Made by a program: the position numbers and the translations under genes
Origin: Paraprevotella sp.
Lineage (GTDB): Bacteria; Bacteroidota; Bacteroidia; Bacteroidales; Bacteroidaceae
Reading direction: 5' to 3'
DNA: 6,597 nucleotides
NCBI GenBank assembly: GCA_017630975.1
Contig: JAGBUF010000325.1
Coordinates: forward strand, 1-6,597
Notes under the pieces: generated by a model
Database searches by the model: none
The model's input: the letters and a program-made list of their open reading frames with translations, nothing else
What the model was told of the DNA's origin: nothing
In this document: positions 6,440-6,597 of the stretch, piece after piece
How the letters are laid out: every line of letters begins with the position of its first letter
Position numbering within the stretch: the stretch's first letter is position 1

Positions 6440-6597
6440 TCAACCCCTATAAGGTATTTCTGAGAATTTAATTTGAACATTCGTTCCTAACCTTCGGCGA
6501 ATAAATTGTACCAAACTATCAATATCCTCTGAATTCTTTACACAAGGGCCAATTTTTATCGATATTATTGATGTAACAGGAATATTGTATGTAATAT
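6440..6597 (-). CDS. C-terminal end of an unidentified protein, 5' part outside window
   Basis: The minus strand is open from the window edge to a TGA at 6442-6440, giving the last 51 residues of a protein. The visible part starts ITYNIPVTSIISIKIGP and continues with an amphipathic helix (about residues 23-37, EDIDSLVQFIRRRLG) and a strand (VQIKFSEI) before ending IPYRG. This strand-helix-strand ending with a Leu-Gly turn resembles, from memory, the C-terminal subdomain of PaaK/CapK-type adenylate-forming ligases. Those usually continue with a GK-x-R motif that is absent here. Neither a family search nor the rest of the gene is available, so the family is a guess. GC is about 31%, against about 48% in a sampled part of the barrel gene, which suggests different ancestry. 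The opposite strand is also open here for 40 codons but has no convincing start. Confidence 0.45.
   Translation of the reverse strand, partial: ITYNIPVTSIISIKIGPCVKNSEDIDSLVQFIRRRLGTNVQIKFSEIPYRG

Noticed and set aside
6477..6597. Open + frame reaching the right edge
   Set aside because: It has no plausible start codon or leader and is antisense to a minus-strand frame with more protein-like residues.

Overview
The window looks like a chromosomal segment from a member of the Bacteroidales (Bacteroides, Phocaeicola or Prevotella type). The evidence is a long-form pyrophosphate-dependent phosphofructokinase, A-rich translation leaders with little Shine-Dalgarno signal, a good match to the Bacteroidetes -7 promoter element TAnnTTTG, and a FadL/OmpP1-type outer-membrane barrel of the kind common in that order. 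No species is assigned.

Layout. Bases 2-1573 (+) carry nearly all of a PPi-dependent phosphofructokinase, missing only its N-terminus at the window edge. A hairpin terminator (1589-1633) follows at once. Only 14 bases later a membrane-anchored GH25 lysozyme starts (1648-2550, +). It converges, across 10 bases, on prmA, the ribosomal protein L11 methyltransferase gene (2561-3400, -). A 135-base divergent region (3401-3535) holds candidate promoters for prmA and for a two-gene operon on the + strand. That operon encodes a secreted low-complexity protein (3536-4525) and a FadL/OmpP1-like beta-barrel (4546-6129). A strong terminator lies at 6256-6305. The rest is AT-rich (about 31% GC in its last 158 bases). 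It ends in the C-terminal 51 codons of an unidentified minus-strand gene that enters from the right edge.

How the genes relate. The first three genes are housekeeping functions without an obvious shared pathway: glycolysis, cell-wall hydrolysis and ribosomal protein modification. The clearest unexplained unit is the pair at 3536-6129. An exported protein with a Trp/Tyr/His-rich middle and an Arg/Ser/Gly-rich tail is coupled to an outer-membrane channel, with its own promoter and terminator. It is the best candidate here for something undescribed, but the sequence alone does not show what it does. The right end (6130-6597) looks like the edge of an accessory or rearranged region, with a possible gene relic and a base-composition shift.
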